This document shows positions 8,975 to 17,565 of a stretch of 64,000 nucleotides of DNA, one piece after another. The stretch comes from Tessaracoccus sp. MC1865 (lineage in GTDB: Bacteria; Actinomycetota; Actinomycetes; Propionibacteriales; Propionibacteriaceae). The translations under genes were made by a program, and so were the position numbers. Below the pieces are notes generated by a model. That model had not been told where the DNA came from. It made no database searches and saw nothing but the letters and a program-made list of their open reading frames with translations. Position 1 is the first letter of the stretch. Each line of letters opens with the position of its first letter. Location of the stretch: assembly GCF_017815535.1 (NCBI RefSeq), contig NZ_CP072596.1, positions 930,001 through 994,000 on the forward strand, given 5' to 3'.

Positions 8975-9636
8975 GTGAGGATCAGGCCCATGATGTGGCC
9001 GGGTTGCGGGTTGTCATAGTTGATGACCACGCGATGTTCCGGGCGGGCGTCAACCACGAGATCGGCCAGCACGTCACCATCGTGGGTGAGGGTGAGGATG
9101 TCGAGACCGCGGTGAAGGCAATCCTCGAGACCGAGCCCGACGTCGTGCTGCTCGACGTGCACCTCCCCGGTGGCGGTGGCGCCGAAGTGATCAAGCAGGT
9201 GCTGCCCACCAAGCCAGACGTGAAGTTCCTGGCGCTCTCGGTTTCCGACGCGGCGCAGGACGTGATCGGCGTCATCCGCGCCGGCGCCCGCGGCTACGTG
9301 ACCAAGTCGATCAGCTCGGAGGAACTGATCGAGGGGATGGCGCGCGTGGCCGCCGGTGACGCGGTGTTCTCCCCGCGGCTGGCGGGCTTCGTGCTGGACG
9401 CCTTCAGCGGCGCCATCGACATCGCGCAGGTGGACGAGGAGCTGGACAAGCTGAGCGCCCGCGAGCGTGAGGTGATGAAGCTCATCGCCCGCGGCTACTC
9501 CTATAAGGAGGTCGCGAAGGAGCTGTTCATCTCGATCAAGACGGTGGAGACCCACGTGTCGTCGGTGCTGCGGAAGCTGCAGCTGTCGAACCGGCACCAG
9601 CTCACCAAGTGGGCCACCGACCGCCACCTGGTCTAG
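8971..9636 (+). CDS. LuxR/NarL-type response regulator
   Basis: A 221-residue partner of the preceding kinase. The receiver domain has the acidic pair VDDH (residues 18-19), phosphoacceptor Asp62 in LLDVHLPGG and the conserved Lys in YVTKS. The C-terminal LuxR helix-turn-helix spans about residues 155-215 (LSAREREVMKLIARG, then KTVETHVSSVLRKL). Likely targets are the divergent PspC operon and its own operon, inferred from proximity only. Its stop is 13 nt from the stop of the convergent vWA gene. Confidence 0.94.
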   Translation: MSEDQAHDVAGLRVVIVDDHAMFRAGVNHEIGQHVTIVGEGEDVETAVKAILETEPDVVLLDVHLPGGGGAEVIKQVLPTKPDVKFLALSVSDAAQDVIGVIRAGARGYVTKSISSEELIEGMARVAAGDAVFSPRLAGFVLDAFSGAIDIAQVDEELDKLSAREREVMKLIARGYSYKEVAKELFISIKTVETHVSSVLRKLQLSNRHQLTKWATDRHLV

Positions 9637-9649
9637 CCGCTCCCGCTGT

Positions 9650-11188
9650 TCAGCTGATCTTCGCCAACACCCGGCTTCGGGTGCCGGTGTAGACGAGTTC
9701 GTACTCGCCCACGCGAACGCTTTCGCCGTCGGCCAGCTTGGCCTTGACCGCCTTCTCGCCGTCAACGGAGGCCTTCACGATCACCTGTTCGCGCTTGCCG
9801 GCCGCCGACACGGCACCGGAGGGTCCTGTTCCCGGCTGCGGGGGAGTCAACGACACAGACCTTCCGGTGAGCAGCAGTTCCTGCACCAGTTGCCCGTCGC
9901 GCAGCACGGTGAGGGCTCCCTCGAGCTTGGGGCGGCTGAGGTAGAAGAGCGCCGTCAGGGCCAGGAGGACGAGCGCCGCGCCGCCGATGATCAGCGGGAG
10001 CGGGTCGAGTTCAGCCTGCTCAGTCTCGGCCGGAGGGGGTGCCAGTGGCGTGGGGGAGGGACTCGGCTGTGGCGTCTCTCCGGCGACTGCGTCTTCTGAC
10101 GCGGCGGGCACCGGCTCGTCGACCAGCTGGAGCGGGGCGGCCGTCAGAGTCAGTTCCACGGGGGTCCGCAGCTCCGTGCGCACCACCTCGCTCCAGGAGC
10201 TGTCCGCCACGGCGGTGACGAGGAGGTCAGATTGGCTGCCGTCCCACTCGCCGACGGTCAAGGTCAACGGAAGGTCGACGGTTTGGCCGGGGGCCAGAAC
10301 CACTTCGTCCGGCAGCCCTTCGACGGTGACCGGAACTGAGCCGGCAACTTCCGCAGCGAGGCCCGTGAGGTGGGTGGGAAGAAGGCTGTAGGTGGACGAG
10401 ACCTGCAGCGTTGTGGCGTGCTTGCCGGAGCCCAGGGCCTTGGTGTCAGTGAATTTCGCCGTGAGGGCGCCAGTCTCCAGGTCGGGATCCAGCTTCTGCT
10501 TGGCCTGGAAGGTGAGCAGCTGCATGCGCAGGTCGCTCAGCACGTCGGCGAATTGTGCGACGGGGATCTCCTGCGTATCGGGGAACACCCCGGTCATCAG
10601 GCCGGCGTCGGTTTCTTCCCCCACTGACAGGGCGTAGGTGGCGATGTCCCTGCCGCTCAGCGCAGCGGCCCGCGCTCTGAGGTCTGCCCAACCCGCTGAG
10701 GTGGGCTCGGCGAACGGCGAGTCCAGCTTGGTGTCGAGGTCGCCGTCGGTGATCAGCACCAGAGCGCCCGCAGGCTTGGCGTCGGGGCGTTCAAGCTCCT
10801 CAAGGCCAAGTTCGAGGCCGGCGCCTATGTCGGTCTGGTCACCGGAGGGCTGCGCGGGGAGCTCGTTCAGTACTGCCTGGGGGTCGTCGCCGCGGGGTCC
10901 GCGGTAGGCGACTCGTGCGCCGTCGTCGAAGGTGATGAGCGCCACGTGGTCGGTGGGCTGCAACTGCGTGAGCGTCACGCCGAGCGCTTCCGCGACCCTG
11001 GCGTAGCGTTCCTCCGCCCGCATCGACAGCGACGTATCGACGACGATCACGTAGTCGGATTCCTGTGGACGGACCTGGAGGGCCTCGAGGACGTCGTCGA
11101 TGGTTGCGGCCGGCGGCGCGGCGAACGCTGCACCCACTTGTGCCGGACAAAGCAACAAACTGACGAGCACGGCTGACAGGCGTCGCAT
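9650..11188 (-). CDS. secreted/membrane von Willebrand factor A domain protein
   Basis: A 512-residue protein with an N-terminal signal sequence (MRRLSAVLVSLLL to AFAAP) and a vWA domain starting near residue 43, with the metal-ion-dependent adhesion motif DTSLSMR and a later TDGDLDT segment. A proline-rich linker precedes one C-terminal transmembrane helix (LPLIIGGAALVLLALTALFYL near residue 400), followed by a cytoplasmic domain of about 90 residues. The start was chosen for GGGGAGGG 5 nt upstream. It is divergent from the Tad pilus locus; vWA proteins are common in and near such loci and may act in adhesion or assembly, which here is inference. Confidence 0.88.
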   Translation of the reverse strand: MRRLSAVLVSLLLCPAQVGAAFAAPPAATIDDVLEALQVRPQESDYVIVVDTSLSMRAEERYARVAEALGVTLTQLQPTDHVALITFDDGARVAYRGPRGDDPQAVLNELPAQPSGDQTDIGAGLELGLEELERPDAKPAGALVLITDGDLDTKLDSPFAEPTSAGWADLRARAAALSGRDIATYALSVGEETDAGLMTGVFPDTQEIPVAQFADVLSDLRMQLLTFQAKQKLDPDLETGALTAKFTDTKALGSGKHATTLQVSSTYSLLPTHLTGLAAEVAGSVPVTVEGLPDEVVLAPGQTVDLPLTLTVGEWDGSQSDLLVTAVADSSWSEVVRTELRTPVELTLTAAPLQLVDEPVPAASEDAVAGETPQPSPSPTPLAPPPAETEQAELDPLPLIIGGAALVLLALTALFYLSRPKLEGALTVLRDGQLVQELLLTGRSVSLTPPQPGTGPSGAVSAAGKREQVIVKASVDGEKAVKAKLADGESVRVGEYELVYTGTRSRVLAKIS

Positions 11189-11301
11189 GGTGCCCTCCCC
11201 CCAGATGGTCACGTGCTGCCCACCCTAGCGTCACGTGCCGTTGGGCGGGTAGTGGGATCAGCATGCACCCCTCTATCATGCCCAAGGTTCAGTTTGGATG
11301 T

Positions 11302-11330
11302 TTGGACTCGCACTTTCCTGCAAATCATGT
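11302..11330 (+). promoter_or_regulatory. possible flp promoter
   Basis: TTGGAC at 11302-11307 is followed after 17 nt by TCATGT (11325-11330), in the most AT-rich stretch of the vWA/flp intergenic region. A TATTGT hexamer starts at 11330 but gives a 22-nt spacer. The predicted leader is about 90 nt. Confidence 0.25.
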
Positions 11331-11342
11331 ATTGTCCTGCTT

Positions 11343-11395
11343 GCGACCCGTTGGGGGACGTGTCGCGGAAGCCCGATGAATCCAACTCCCGGGCT
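11343..11395 (+). promoter_or_regulatory. predicted structured leader upstream of flp
   Basis: Two stem-loops can form in the region transcribed ahead of the pilin gene: GCGAC (11343-11347) with GTCGC (11362-11366), and AGCCCG (11370-11375) with CGGGCT (11390-11395). I recognise no riboswitch class. They could protect the abundant pilin mRNA or control its translation. Confidence 0.3.
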
Positions 11396-11426
11396 GCCAA
11401 GCCTTCCCCCGTTGAAAGGAAGACTC

Positions 11427-11633
11427 ATGTTCGATTACATGCAGGCCGTCCTCCGGGGCGTCATTGCACCCCGGATGAAGTCCGAGAAGGGTGCCACTGC
11501 CGTTGAGTACGGCATCATGGTCGCCGCCATTGCTGTGGTCATCATCGCCATCGTGTTCACGCTCGGCGGACAGTTGAACGATCTGTTCAAGACGGTCTCT
11601 GAGAAGCTTCCCACCCCGAAGCCGACCCCGTAG
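11427..11633 (+). CDS. flp: Flp/Fap-type pilin
   Basis: The major pilin of the Tad (tight adherence) type IVb pilus, 68 residues. A short positively charged leader ends in KSEKG22, followed by the cleaved motif ATAVEYG with Glu27 at +5, a single hydrophobic helix (IMVAAIAVVIIAIVFTLGG) and a short proline-rich tail. Processing would be by the prepilin peptidase at the end of this locus. The start was chosen for the Shine-Dalgarno AAAGGAAG about 5 nt upstream; the in-frame extension before it has no pilin features. A hairpin directly downstream separates it from the assembly genes. Confidence 0.95.
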   Translation: MFDYMQAVLRGVIAPRMKSEKGATAVEYGIMVAAIAVVIIAIVFTLGGQLNDLFKTVSEKLPTPKPTP

Positions 11634-11648
11634 CTTATCGCTAGGCCT

Positions 11649-11692
11649 GAGTGGGGCTCCGGGGCCTTCGTACCTGAGCCCCGCTCGGTTTT
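11649..11692 (+). terminator. hairpin after flp (terminator or attenuator)
   Basis: An 11-bp stem with one G-U pair (11649-11659 with 11676-11686) is followed within 3 nt by TTTT. It lies 16 nt after the flp stop and 24 nt before the next gene. Partial termination here would raise pilin mRNA above that of the assembly genes, which is the expected stoichiometry. Confidence 0.65.
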
Positions 11693-11715
11693 AGATCAGG
11701 AGTGCTTGGGGAGTC

Positions 11716-12066
11716 ATGCGAGACAACCGGAATGAACGCGGCGCGGCGGCGGTAGAGTTCGCGCTCGTGTCGATGTTGCTCATCACTCTCTTGATGGGGA
11801 TAATCGAGTTCGGTTACGCGTTTTTCCTCCAGGGCAATATCGCAGGTGCGGCCCGCGAGGCTGCTCGTGCACACGCCATCACAGGGGACCCCGCAGCGGC
11901 ACTCGCTGCAGCGACCGGCATTCCCCCAGGCGCCAACATCGACGTTGGCGTCTGCTCGCCTGGAGCTCCCGTGACGGTCACGATCACGTACCAGTACGAC
12001 GGACTGACCGGCTTCTTTCCCGGTTACACCATGGAGGGGCAGGGGGTAATGCGATGCGGCGGATGA
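11716..12066 (+). CDS. tadE: TadE-like minor pseudopilin
   Basis: A 116-residue TadE family protein. A short leader ending in NERG9 is followed by AAAVEFALVSMLL, which keeps the cleavage glycine and Glu14 at +5, then one transmembrane helix and an extracellular domain of about 70 residues with a single cysteine pair (CSPG and MRCGG). GGGGAG lies a few nt upstream of the ATG. It overlaps the next gene by 13 nt. Confidence 0.9.
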   Translation: MRDNRNERGAAAVEFALVSMLLITLLMGIIEFGYAFFLQGNIAGAAREAARAHAITGDPAAALAAATGIPPGANIDVGVCSPGAPVTVTITYQYDGLTGFFPGYTMEGQGVMRCGG

Positions 12067-13058
12067 AGGCTGACGATCGGGGCGCGACTGCGGTCGTAGT
12101 TGCCCTTGTGCTGGTGGTGCTGATGGGTTTCGGTGCTCTCGCTGTTGACGTTGGAGCCCTATGGTGGGATCGGAAACAGCTCCAGAACGGCGCCGACTCC
12201 GCAGCACTGGCGTTGGCGCAGAGCTGCGCCACGGCGGCTGGCTGCGAACCCGACTCGACCGCAACCTGGTATGCGGAGCACAACAAGAGTGACGCCAACG
12301 TGACAGCGGATGTCGTCCATGCCACGTCCTCCGTGACGGTGAGGGTAGAGACTGTACGTGACCATTTCCTGGCGCCTGTGCTGGACTCCAGCGGAGCGTT
12401 CGACTCCAGTGCAGTGAGCGCCGCCGCCACCGCCTCGTGGGGGCCGCCGAGCAAGGCTGTCACGCTGCCGCTCACTACCTCGATGTGTTGGTTCCAGTAC
12501 CAGACGGGAAGCAGCGCGGTCTCCCCGCCTTCAACCACGGCCGAGTTTGTCATTCCGCTCAAGAGTAAGAGCGGCTCGATCGCGGACGGCGGATTGGTCT
12601 GCGGGACGCATTCGGCTCACAACGAAACCGCGGGGGGATTTGGTTGGCTTGCGCCTGATTCGGGTTGCGAGACCACCATCGACTTGAAGGACCCATGGGT
12701 CGCCACGGACCCGGGAGGTTCCATCCCCAACGGTTGCGTCATCGAGACAGTACTCAACGTGGGCGATACGGTTCTGATGCCTTTGTTCGATGCGTGGAAG
12801 GGCACCGGCAGGAACGCTCAGTACCACGTCTATGTTTTCGCAGCTCTCGAGGTCACCGGTTACTGCTTTGGGCCCGGCAACTCGTCAAGCCCCGGCTGGC
12901 CCGACTGTCAGAGCCTGACTCTGGATCCCAAGGACAAGGGTCAGAACCTTCGAGGTCGTTTCGTGGAAATGGTGGAGTTGAAGGACGTGCTGGAGTATGG
13001 CTCGCCGAGTAGTCCTCCCCCCAACGCGGGGGCGGTCGGAGTACGGCTCACCGAGTGA
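12054..13058 (+). CDS. TadE/G-like pseudopilin, large
   Basis: A 334-residue protein with the N-terminal pilus-assembly TadE/G-like segment DDRGATAVVVALVLVVLMGFGALAVDVG, followed by a large extracellular domain rich in serine, threonine and cysteine pairs. The cleavage glycine (Gly10) is present but position +5 is Val rather than Glu, as is common in TadG-like proteins that may not be processed as pilins. The ATG used here has GGGGG 2 nt and GGAGGGG about 9 nt upstream; an alternative ATG 9 nt downstream overlaps the preceding stop as ATGA. The extracellular domain may be tip-located or adhesive, which is inference. Confidence 0.82.
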   Translation: MRRMKADDRGATAVVVALVLVVLMGFGALAVDVGALWWDRKQLQNGADSAALALAQSCATAAGCEPDSTATWYAEHNKSDANVTADVVHATSSVTVRVETVRDHFLAPVLDSSGAFDSSAVSAAATASWGPPSKAVTLPLTTSMCWFQYQTGSSAVSPPSTTAEFVIPLKSKSGSIADGGLVCGTHSAHNETAGGFGWLAPDSGCETTIDLKDPWVATDPGGSIPNGCVIETVLNVGDTVLMPLFDAWKGTGRNAQYHVYVFAALEVTGYCFGPGNSSSPGWPDCQSLTLDPKDKGQNLRGRFVEMVELKDVLEYGSPSSPPPNAGAVGVRLTE

Positions 13059-13113
13059 CTGATGATTCCATTTCCATGGCCAGCGGCACCCAAACGACAA
13101 GGATGCTCCTCAC

Positions 13114-13896
13114 ATGAATAAACGCGGCTTCCTGGGCGCTCTAGCCGCCTTGCTGGCGCTGGTAGGTGGTGCCCTGCTCTTTGTCTACGTCAGTGGCGCC
13201 GATCAACGGGCACTCGCATCATTGGATCCGAGACCGGTGTTGGTGGTGAGCGACGAGATCCCCGCTGGTATGAGATCCGCCGATTTATCCGAGTACGTCG
13301 AGCTTCGGCAGATTCCTTTGCACGCCATCGTCCCCGGCGCAATCCAGCAGCTTGACGAATTGCCCGCCGAGCAGGTCACGGTGACGTCCCTCAAGGTGGG
13401 CGAACAGGTGCTCCTCAGCCGTTTCGTAACACCGGACGACAATCAGGTGGCAGCTGCCGTGCCGGTCCCCGAAGGACTGCAACTGATCACGATCCAACTT
13501 CCGCCTGAGCGAGTCGTGGGCTCGCAGATCATCGCGGGGGACAAGGTGGGTATATATGTCACTATGACGGCTGCGTCTGATGGCGCCGAGCCATCCACGG
13601 CCTCACCCGACCCCGAAGGTGATCCCGGGGTCGAGAAGAATCAAACCGATCTGTTGGCGGCTGACATCCTCGTGGCTCGGATCCAGGGCACCGTAGCACC
13701 GCCGGCAGGTGACGGAACCGCAGCGGGAGACCAACTGCCCGCCTCGGAACTCATGGTCACCGTTGCCGTGGACTCTCAGATGGCCGCGAAAATCGTCTAC
13801 AGCAAAGAGAATGGTTCGCTCTGGCTATCGAGGCAGACTCCGTCGACAGATATGACTGGCGTTGAGCCTGTCACCTCAGGGACGGTGTTCAAGTGA
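13114..13896 (+). CDS. cpaB: Flp pilus assembly protein CpaB/RcpC
   Basis: A 260-residue protein with one N-terminal transmembrane helix (FLGALAALLALVGGALLFVYV) and a SAF-type domain (residues 40-110, including PVLVVSDEIPAGMRSADL and TSLKVGEQVLLSRFV), followed by the RcpC/CpaB domain with QLPPERVVGSQIIAGDKVGIYV. In Tad systems CpaB lies in the envelope and helps assemble the secretion channel. The 55-bp gap before it is the largest within the assembly operon. Its stop overlaps the next start (GTGA). Confidence 0.88.
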   Translation: MNKRGFLGALAALLALVGGALLFVYVSGADQRALASLDPRPVLVVSDEIPAGMRSADLSEYVELRQIPLHAIVPGAIQQLDELPAEQVTVTSLKVGEQVLLSRFVTPDDNQVAAAVPVPEGLQLITIQLPPERVVGSQIIAGDKVGIYVTMTAASDGAEPSTASPDPEGDPGVEKNQTDLLAADILVARIQGTVAPPAGDGTAAGDQLPASELMVTVAVDSQMAAKIVYSKENGSLWLSRQTPSTDMTGVEPVTSGTVFK

Positions 13897-15080
13897 TACA
13901 GCTACTGCTAAGCACATCTGACGATTCGCTCGAGGATCGTCTCCACCAGGCCATCGGTGATGGTTTCACCCGGGTCCCTCGGCCGCAATTGGCGGACGAC
14001 GATGACCCCGTGTCGTCGCTGTTCGGCAGGGCTGCCATTCCAGACGTCGTGGTGCTCGATGCCACCGGAGTGGAAGACGCAGCGATGCGGATCGCTTCGG
14101 ATCTTGCGCAGCGAGCAGACGTGCTGTTGGTGCATGCCGATCCGGGCCTCATCGGGGTAGCCGCCGTCCGGGCAGGGGTGCGAGACATCATCCCGGCCGA
14201 TGCAGAACCGCACGAATTGCGCGCCGCGCTCGACCGCGCAGCCGATCGTGTGTTCGCATCGCGCGCAGCCCAGGACATGCCCGGGATGCTGCCGCCCCCT
14301 GTCAGCGGTCGCACCGGGGTCGTGGTGACAGTCACTTCCCCCAAGGGCGGCGTCGGCAAGACAACCGTGGCCACCAACCTGGCGGTTGGCCTGGCTCAAC
14401 GCTTTCCGCAGCAGGTAGTTCTCATCGACGCCGACGTGCACTTCGGGGACGTCGCCAGTGCGCTCAACCTGCAGGCACAGCACTCGCTGCCGGACATCGC
14501 GCGCGGTCCCGCCGCCAGAGACAGCATCGCAGTGAAGAGCTACGTGACACAGCACGTGACCGGACTCTTCGTGGTCCCAGGCTCGGATTCTCCCGCTGAT
14601 GCGGATACCGTCACTGGCGACGATCTGGCCCAACTGGTCTCGCTGCTGCGTGGTCAATTCGCCTACGTGGTCATCGACACCGCGCCGGGACTCACCGACC
14701 ACACGCTCGCGGCACTGGACCACACAGACCATCTGGTGCTGGTGACAAGCCTCGATGTACCCGGGGTGCGGGGCCTGCGTAAGGAGATCGACACGCTCAA
14801 TGACCTCAAGATGATCACGGGGAAACGCACCATCGTCGTGAATTTCAACGAGCGCTCACGCGGTATGACGATCGCAGATGTTGAGGCCACCATCCGCGCC
14901 GGCGTCGATGTAGCGCTGCCACAGTCCAATGGAGTGCCGCTGTCAACGAATCAGGGCATTCCACTCCTGCAAAGCGGCGGCCGAGACCCGGTGAGCAAGG
15001 GGCTCCTGTCGCTGGTGGATGCCGTTGCGCCACAGACTCCGACGAGCGCTAGAGGGCGGCTGTTCCGGAGGAATCCATGA
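13893..15080 (+). CDS. tadZ: TadZ/CpaE-like pilus localisation ATPase
   Basis: A 395-residue protein of the MinD/ParA superfamily. The N-terminal 130 residues form an atypical receiver-like domain (DVVVLDATGVED); the ATPase begins with the deviant Walker A motif SPKGGVGKTT near residues 149-158, followed by DADVHFGDV and VIDTAPGLTD. CpaE/TadZ proteins place the Tad machine at a cell pole or septal site. The GTG start overlaps the cpaB stop by 4 nt, and the stop overlaps tadA by 4 nt. Confidence 0.92.
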   Translation: MIQLLLSTSDDSLEDRLHQAIGDGFTRVPRPQLADDDDPVSSLFGRAAIPDVVVLDATGVEDAAMRIASDLAQRADVLLVHADPGLIGVAAVRAGVRDIIPADAEPHELRAALDRAADRVFASRAAQDMPGMLPPPVSGRTGVVVTVTSPKGGVGKTTVATNLAVGLAQRFPQQVVLIDADVHFGDVASALNLQAQHSLPDIARGPAARDSIAVKSYVTQHVTGLFVVPGSDSPADADTVTGDDLAQLVSLLRGQFAYVVIDTAPGLTDHTLAALDHTDHLVLVTSLDVPGVRGLRKEIDTLNDLKMITGKRTIVVNFNERSRGMTIADVEATIRAGVDVALPQSNGVPLSTNQGIPLLQSGGRDPVSKGLLSLVDAVAPQTPTSARGRLFRRNP

Positions 15081-16621
15081 GCCTGAGGGAACGTCTGGAG
15101 GGGGCCAGGGAGAGGTCAGCGGAAGCGCCAGCCGCTGCCGTGTGGTCACCGCCTGATCTCACGGAGCAGAGCCCATGGGGGCGCTCGGAGCCGCAGCCGC
15201 TGGGAGCTCGGTCGGCGGACTCTCCCGAGCCTGCTCCGGAGGCCGAGTTGCACGCTGTGCCCGCCCCCGCGGCACGAGTCACGGCGCGGCTGTCGGAACG
15301 GGCACCCGTCGCGACAACGGCTCCGCCTGCCAGGAGTGACGCGCTCAGCGCGTTGAAGGCTTCGGCCGTGGACACCCTGTTCGCTCGACTTGGCACTCGA
15401 GTGAACGACCCCGATATGGACGAGTCCAGCCTGCGGAGCATGGTGATGGACGAGCTGAACTCAGTTGTGGAAGCGGCGAAGGTGCCTCTCACCACTGCGG
15501 AGCGCCAGCGATTGATGCGTGAAGTAGAGGCCGACGTTCTAGGCTTGGGCCCCCTGGAGCCGCTTCTGAATGACTCCACGGTCACCGAGATCATGGTCAA
15601 CGGTCCGGAGTCCGTATATGTCGAACGCAAGGGCCAATTGACACGCACCGAGGTCTTCTTCGACGGCGAACCACATCTGCGGCGAATCATCGAACGCATC
15701 GTCACCAGGGTGGGTCGGCGCATCGACGAGTCATCCCCGTTGGTGGATGCTCGTCTCGAGGATGGCTCGCGAGTCAATGCCATCATTCCCCCGCTCGCGG
15801 TGAGCGGCTCCACCTTGACGGTCCGTAAGTTCTCCAGGGACGCACTTTCTGTCCTGGATCTGGAACGCTTCGGCACCATGACACCCGAGATGGCGGAATT
15901 GCTCAAGGCCTGTGTGGAGGCGCGGCTCAACATTCTGGTTTCCGGCGGCACCGGCACAGGCAAGACCACGTTGCTCAACGTGCTGAGCTCCTTCATTCCC
16001 TCAAACGAACGGATCATCTCCATCGAGGATTCGGTGGAGCTCCAACTCCAGCAGGACCACGTGATCCAGCTGGAGTCCAGGCCGGCCAACATCGAAGGAA
16101 GGGGCGAGATCACGATCCGGGACCTGGTGCGCAACTCGCTGCGCATGCGACCCGACCGCATCGTGGTGGGTGAGGTCCGTGGCGCGGAGGCGCTGGACAT
16201 GCTGCAGGCCATGAACACGGGCCATGACGGCTCTCTGTCAACGGTGCACGCCAACTCACCGCGCGACTGCCTGGCCAGGCTGGAGACCCTGGTCATGATG
16301 TCAGGCTTCGAGCTCCCGCTGCGCGCCATCAGAGAGCAGGTCTCCTCGGCCGTCAACCTGATCGTGCAACTCACCCGGCTGAGGGACGGCACTCGACGGA
16401 TCACTGCCGTCACGGAAGTGAGTGGCATGGAGGGCCAGATCATCACCTTGCAGGATGTGTTCCTCTTCGACTATTCCGCCGGCGTCGATCCCAATGGTCG
16501 GTTCAGGGGCCGGACGATTCCGACCGGTGTGCGGCCCATGTTCACGGATCGCTTCCAGGATCTCGGCATCGTCATCTCTCCCGCCGTGTTCGGCGGACCA
16601 GGGTGGGGCGGCTTGCGATGA
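15077..16621 (+). CDS. tadA: Tad pilus assembly ATPase TadA/CpaF
   Basis: The secretion-type ATPase that powers Flp pilus assembly, 514 residues. About 90 disordered, proline/alanine-rich N-terminal residues precede the CpaF core. The core has VTEIMVNGPE, the Walker A motif SGGTGTGKTT near residue 290, the Asp/His boxes EDSVELQL and the Walker B region IVVGEVRGAEALDML, then TGHDGSLSTVHANS. The extended disordered N-terminus is a little longer than in many homologues. Start and stop overlap both neighbours by 4 nt. Confidence 0.96.
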   Translation: MSLRERLEGARERSAEAPAAAVWSPPDLTEQSPWGRSEPQPLGARSADSPEPAPEAELHAVPAPAARVTARLSERAPVATTAPPARSDALSALKASAVDTLFARLGTRVNDPDMDESSLRSMVMDELNSVVEAAKVPLTTAERQRLMREVEADVLGLGPLEPLLNDSTVTEIMVNGPESVYVERKGQLTRTEVFFDGEPHLRRIIERIVTRVGRRIDESSPLVDARLEDGSRVNAIIPPLAVSGSTLTVRKFSRDALSVLDLERFGTMTPEMAELLKACVEARLNILVSGGTGTGKTTLLNVLSSFIPSNERIISIEDSVELQLQQDHVIQLESRPANIEGRGEITIRDLVRNSLRMRPDRIVVGEVRGAEALDMLQAMNTGHDGSLSTVHANSPRDCLARLETLVMMSGFELPLRAIREQVSSAVNLIVQLTRLRDGTRRITAVTEVSGMEGQIITLQDVFLFDYSAGVDPNGRFRGRTIPTGVRPMFTDRFQDLGIVISPAVFGGPGWGGLR

Positions 16622-17553
16622 GCCCCCAAAGCCTCGCGTACATCGGTGGCGGTTTAATGGCAACGGCCTTATTGACCTGGCTGGTGCTGTATCTCACTGT
16701 TGGCCGCACGGTGCCGATGTCGCGGCGGCGCCCTGCGGACGCGGTGCCCGTTGGTCTGTTGCCGCAGGCCGCCACCGCCGCGTCGGCTGTCGCGGGGTAC
16801 GCTCTCGGCGGGCGGGCAGGCGTCGTTGAGGAGTCGCTCTCCGCGGCTGGAATCCGGATGCGTCCGCAGGACTTTCTGGTGTTGGTCGCTTCTGGGACGG
16901 TTGTTGGTTTTGCTTTAGGGCTGCTCAGCGGAGGAGCGTTCCTTCCCATTCTGGCGCTGATCCTGGTCCCACTCGCGGCGGTGCTGATCGTCCGGTTGAA
17001 AGCCGCCAAACGGCGCCAACTCTTCGGGGACCAATTGGAAGAGACGCTCAGCACTCTGTCCGGGAGCCTCCGAGCCGGATTCAGCCTCCCCCAAGCTTGC
17101 GCTACGGTAGCCACCGAACTTGAGGAACCGACCTCGTCCGAGTTCTCCCGGGTGGTGAATGAGACCCGCCTCGGCCGGTCCTTTGTGGAGTCATTGGCGG
17201 AGGTTGCGCGACGCAATGAGAATGAAGACTTCGACTGGGTGGTCCAGGCCATCGCCATCAACCGCGAGGTGGGTGGCAACCTGGCCGACGTGTTGAACGG
17301 CGTGGGCGCGACCATCCGTGAGCGGATTCAACTGAAGCGTCAGGTGGGGGCCCTTGCCGCCGAGGGTAAGCTCTCCGCCATCATCCTGTCCGCTCTGCCG
17401 CCCGGTGTCTTTCTGATGTTGTCGCTCGTCAACCCGGGCTACGTGAGCCGTTTTGGCGAATCCATCCTCGGGATCGCCGCACTGATAGCCGCGGGCATTT
17501 CGCTCGCCATTGGCATCTTCTGGCTGAGCCGCGTCGTCAAGATCAAGTTCTGA
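16618..17553 (+). CDS. tadB: Tad inner-membrane platform protein TadB
   Basis: A 311-residue type II secretion F-domain protein. There is one N-terminal transmembrane helix, two more near residues 85-130, then the cytoplasmic F domain with GSLRAGFSLPQACATVA, VVQAIAINREVGGNLADVLNGV and two C-terminal helices. TadB and TadC form the membrane platform that TadA acts on. The ATG overlapping the tadA stop (ATGA) was preferred to a GTG 15 nt upstream. Confidence 0.92.
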   Translation: MSPQSLAYIGGGLMATALLTWLVLYLTVGRTVPMSRRRPADAVPVGLLPQAATAASAVAGYALGGRAGVVEESLSAAGIRMRPQDFLVLVASGTVVGFALGLLSGGAFLPILALILVPLAAVLIVRLKAAKRRQLFGDQLEETLSTLSGSLRAGFSLPQACATVATELEEPTSSEFSRVVNETRLGRSFVESLAEVARRNENEDFDWVVQAIAINREVGGNLADVLNGVGATIRERIQLKRQVGALAAEGKLSAIILSALPPGVFLMLSLVNPGYVSRFGESILGIAALIAAGISLAIGIFWLSRVVKIKF

Positions 17554-17565
17554 GGGGGTGAGTCA

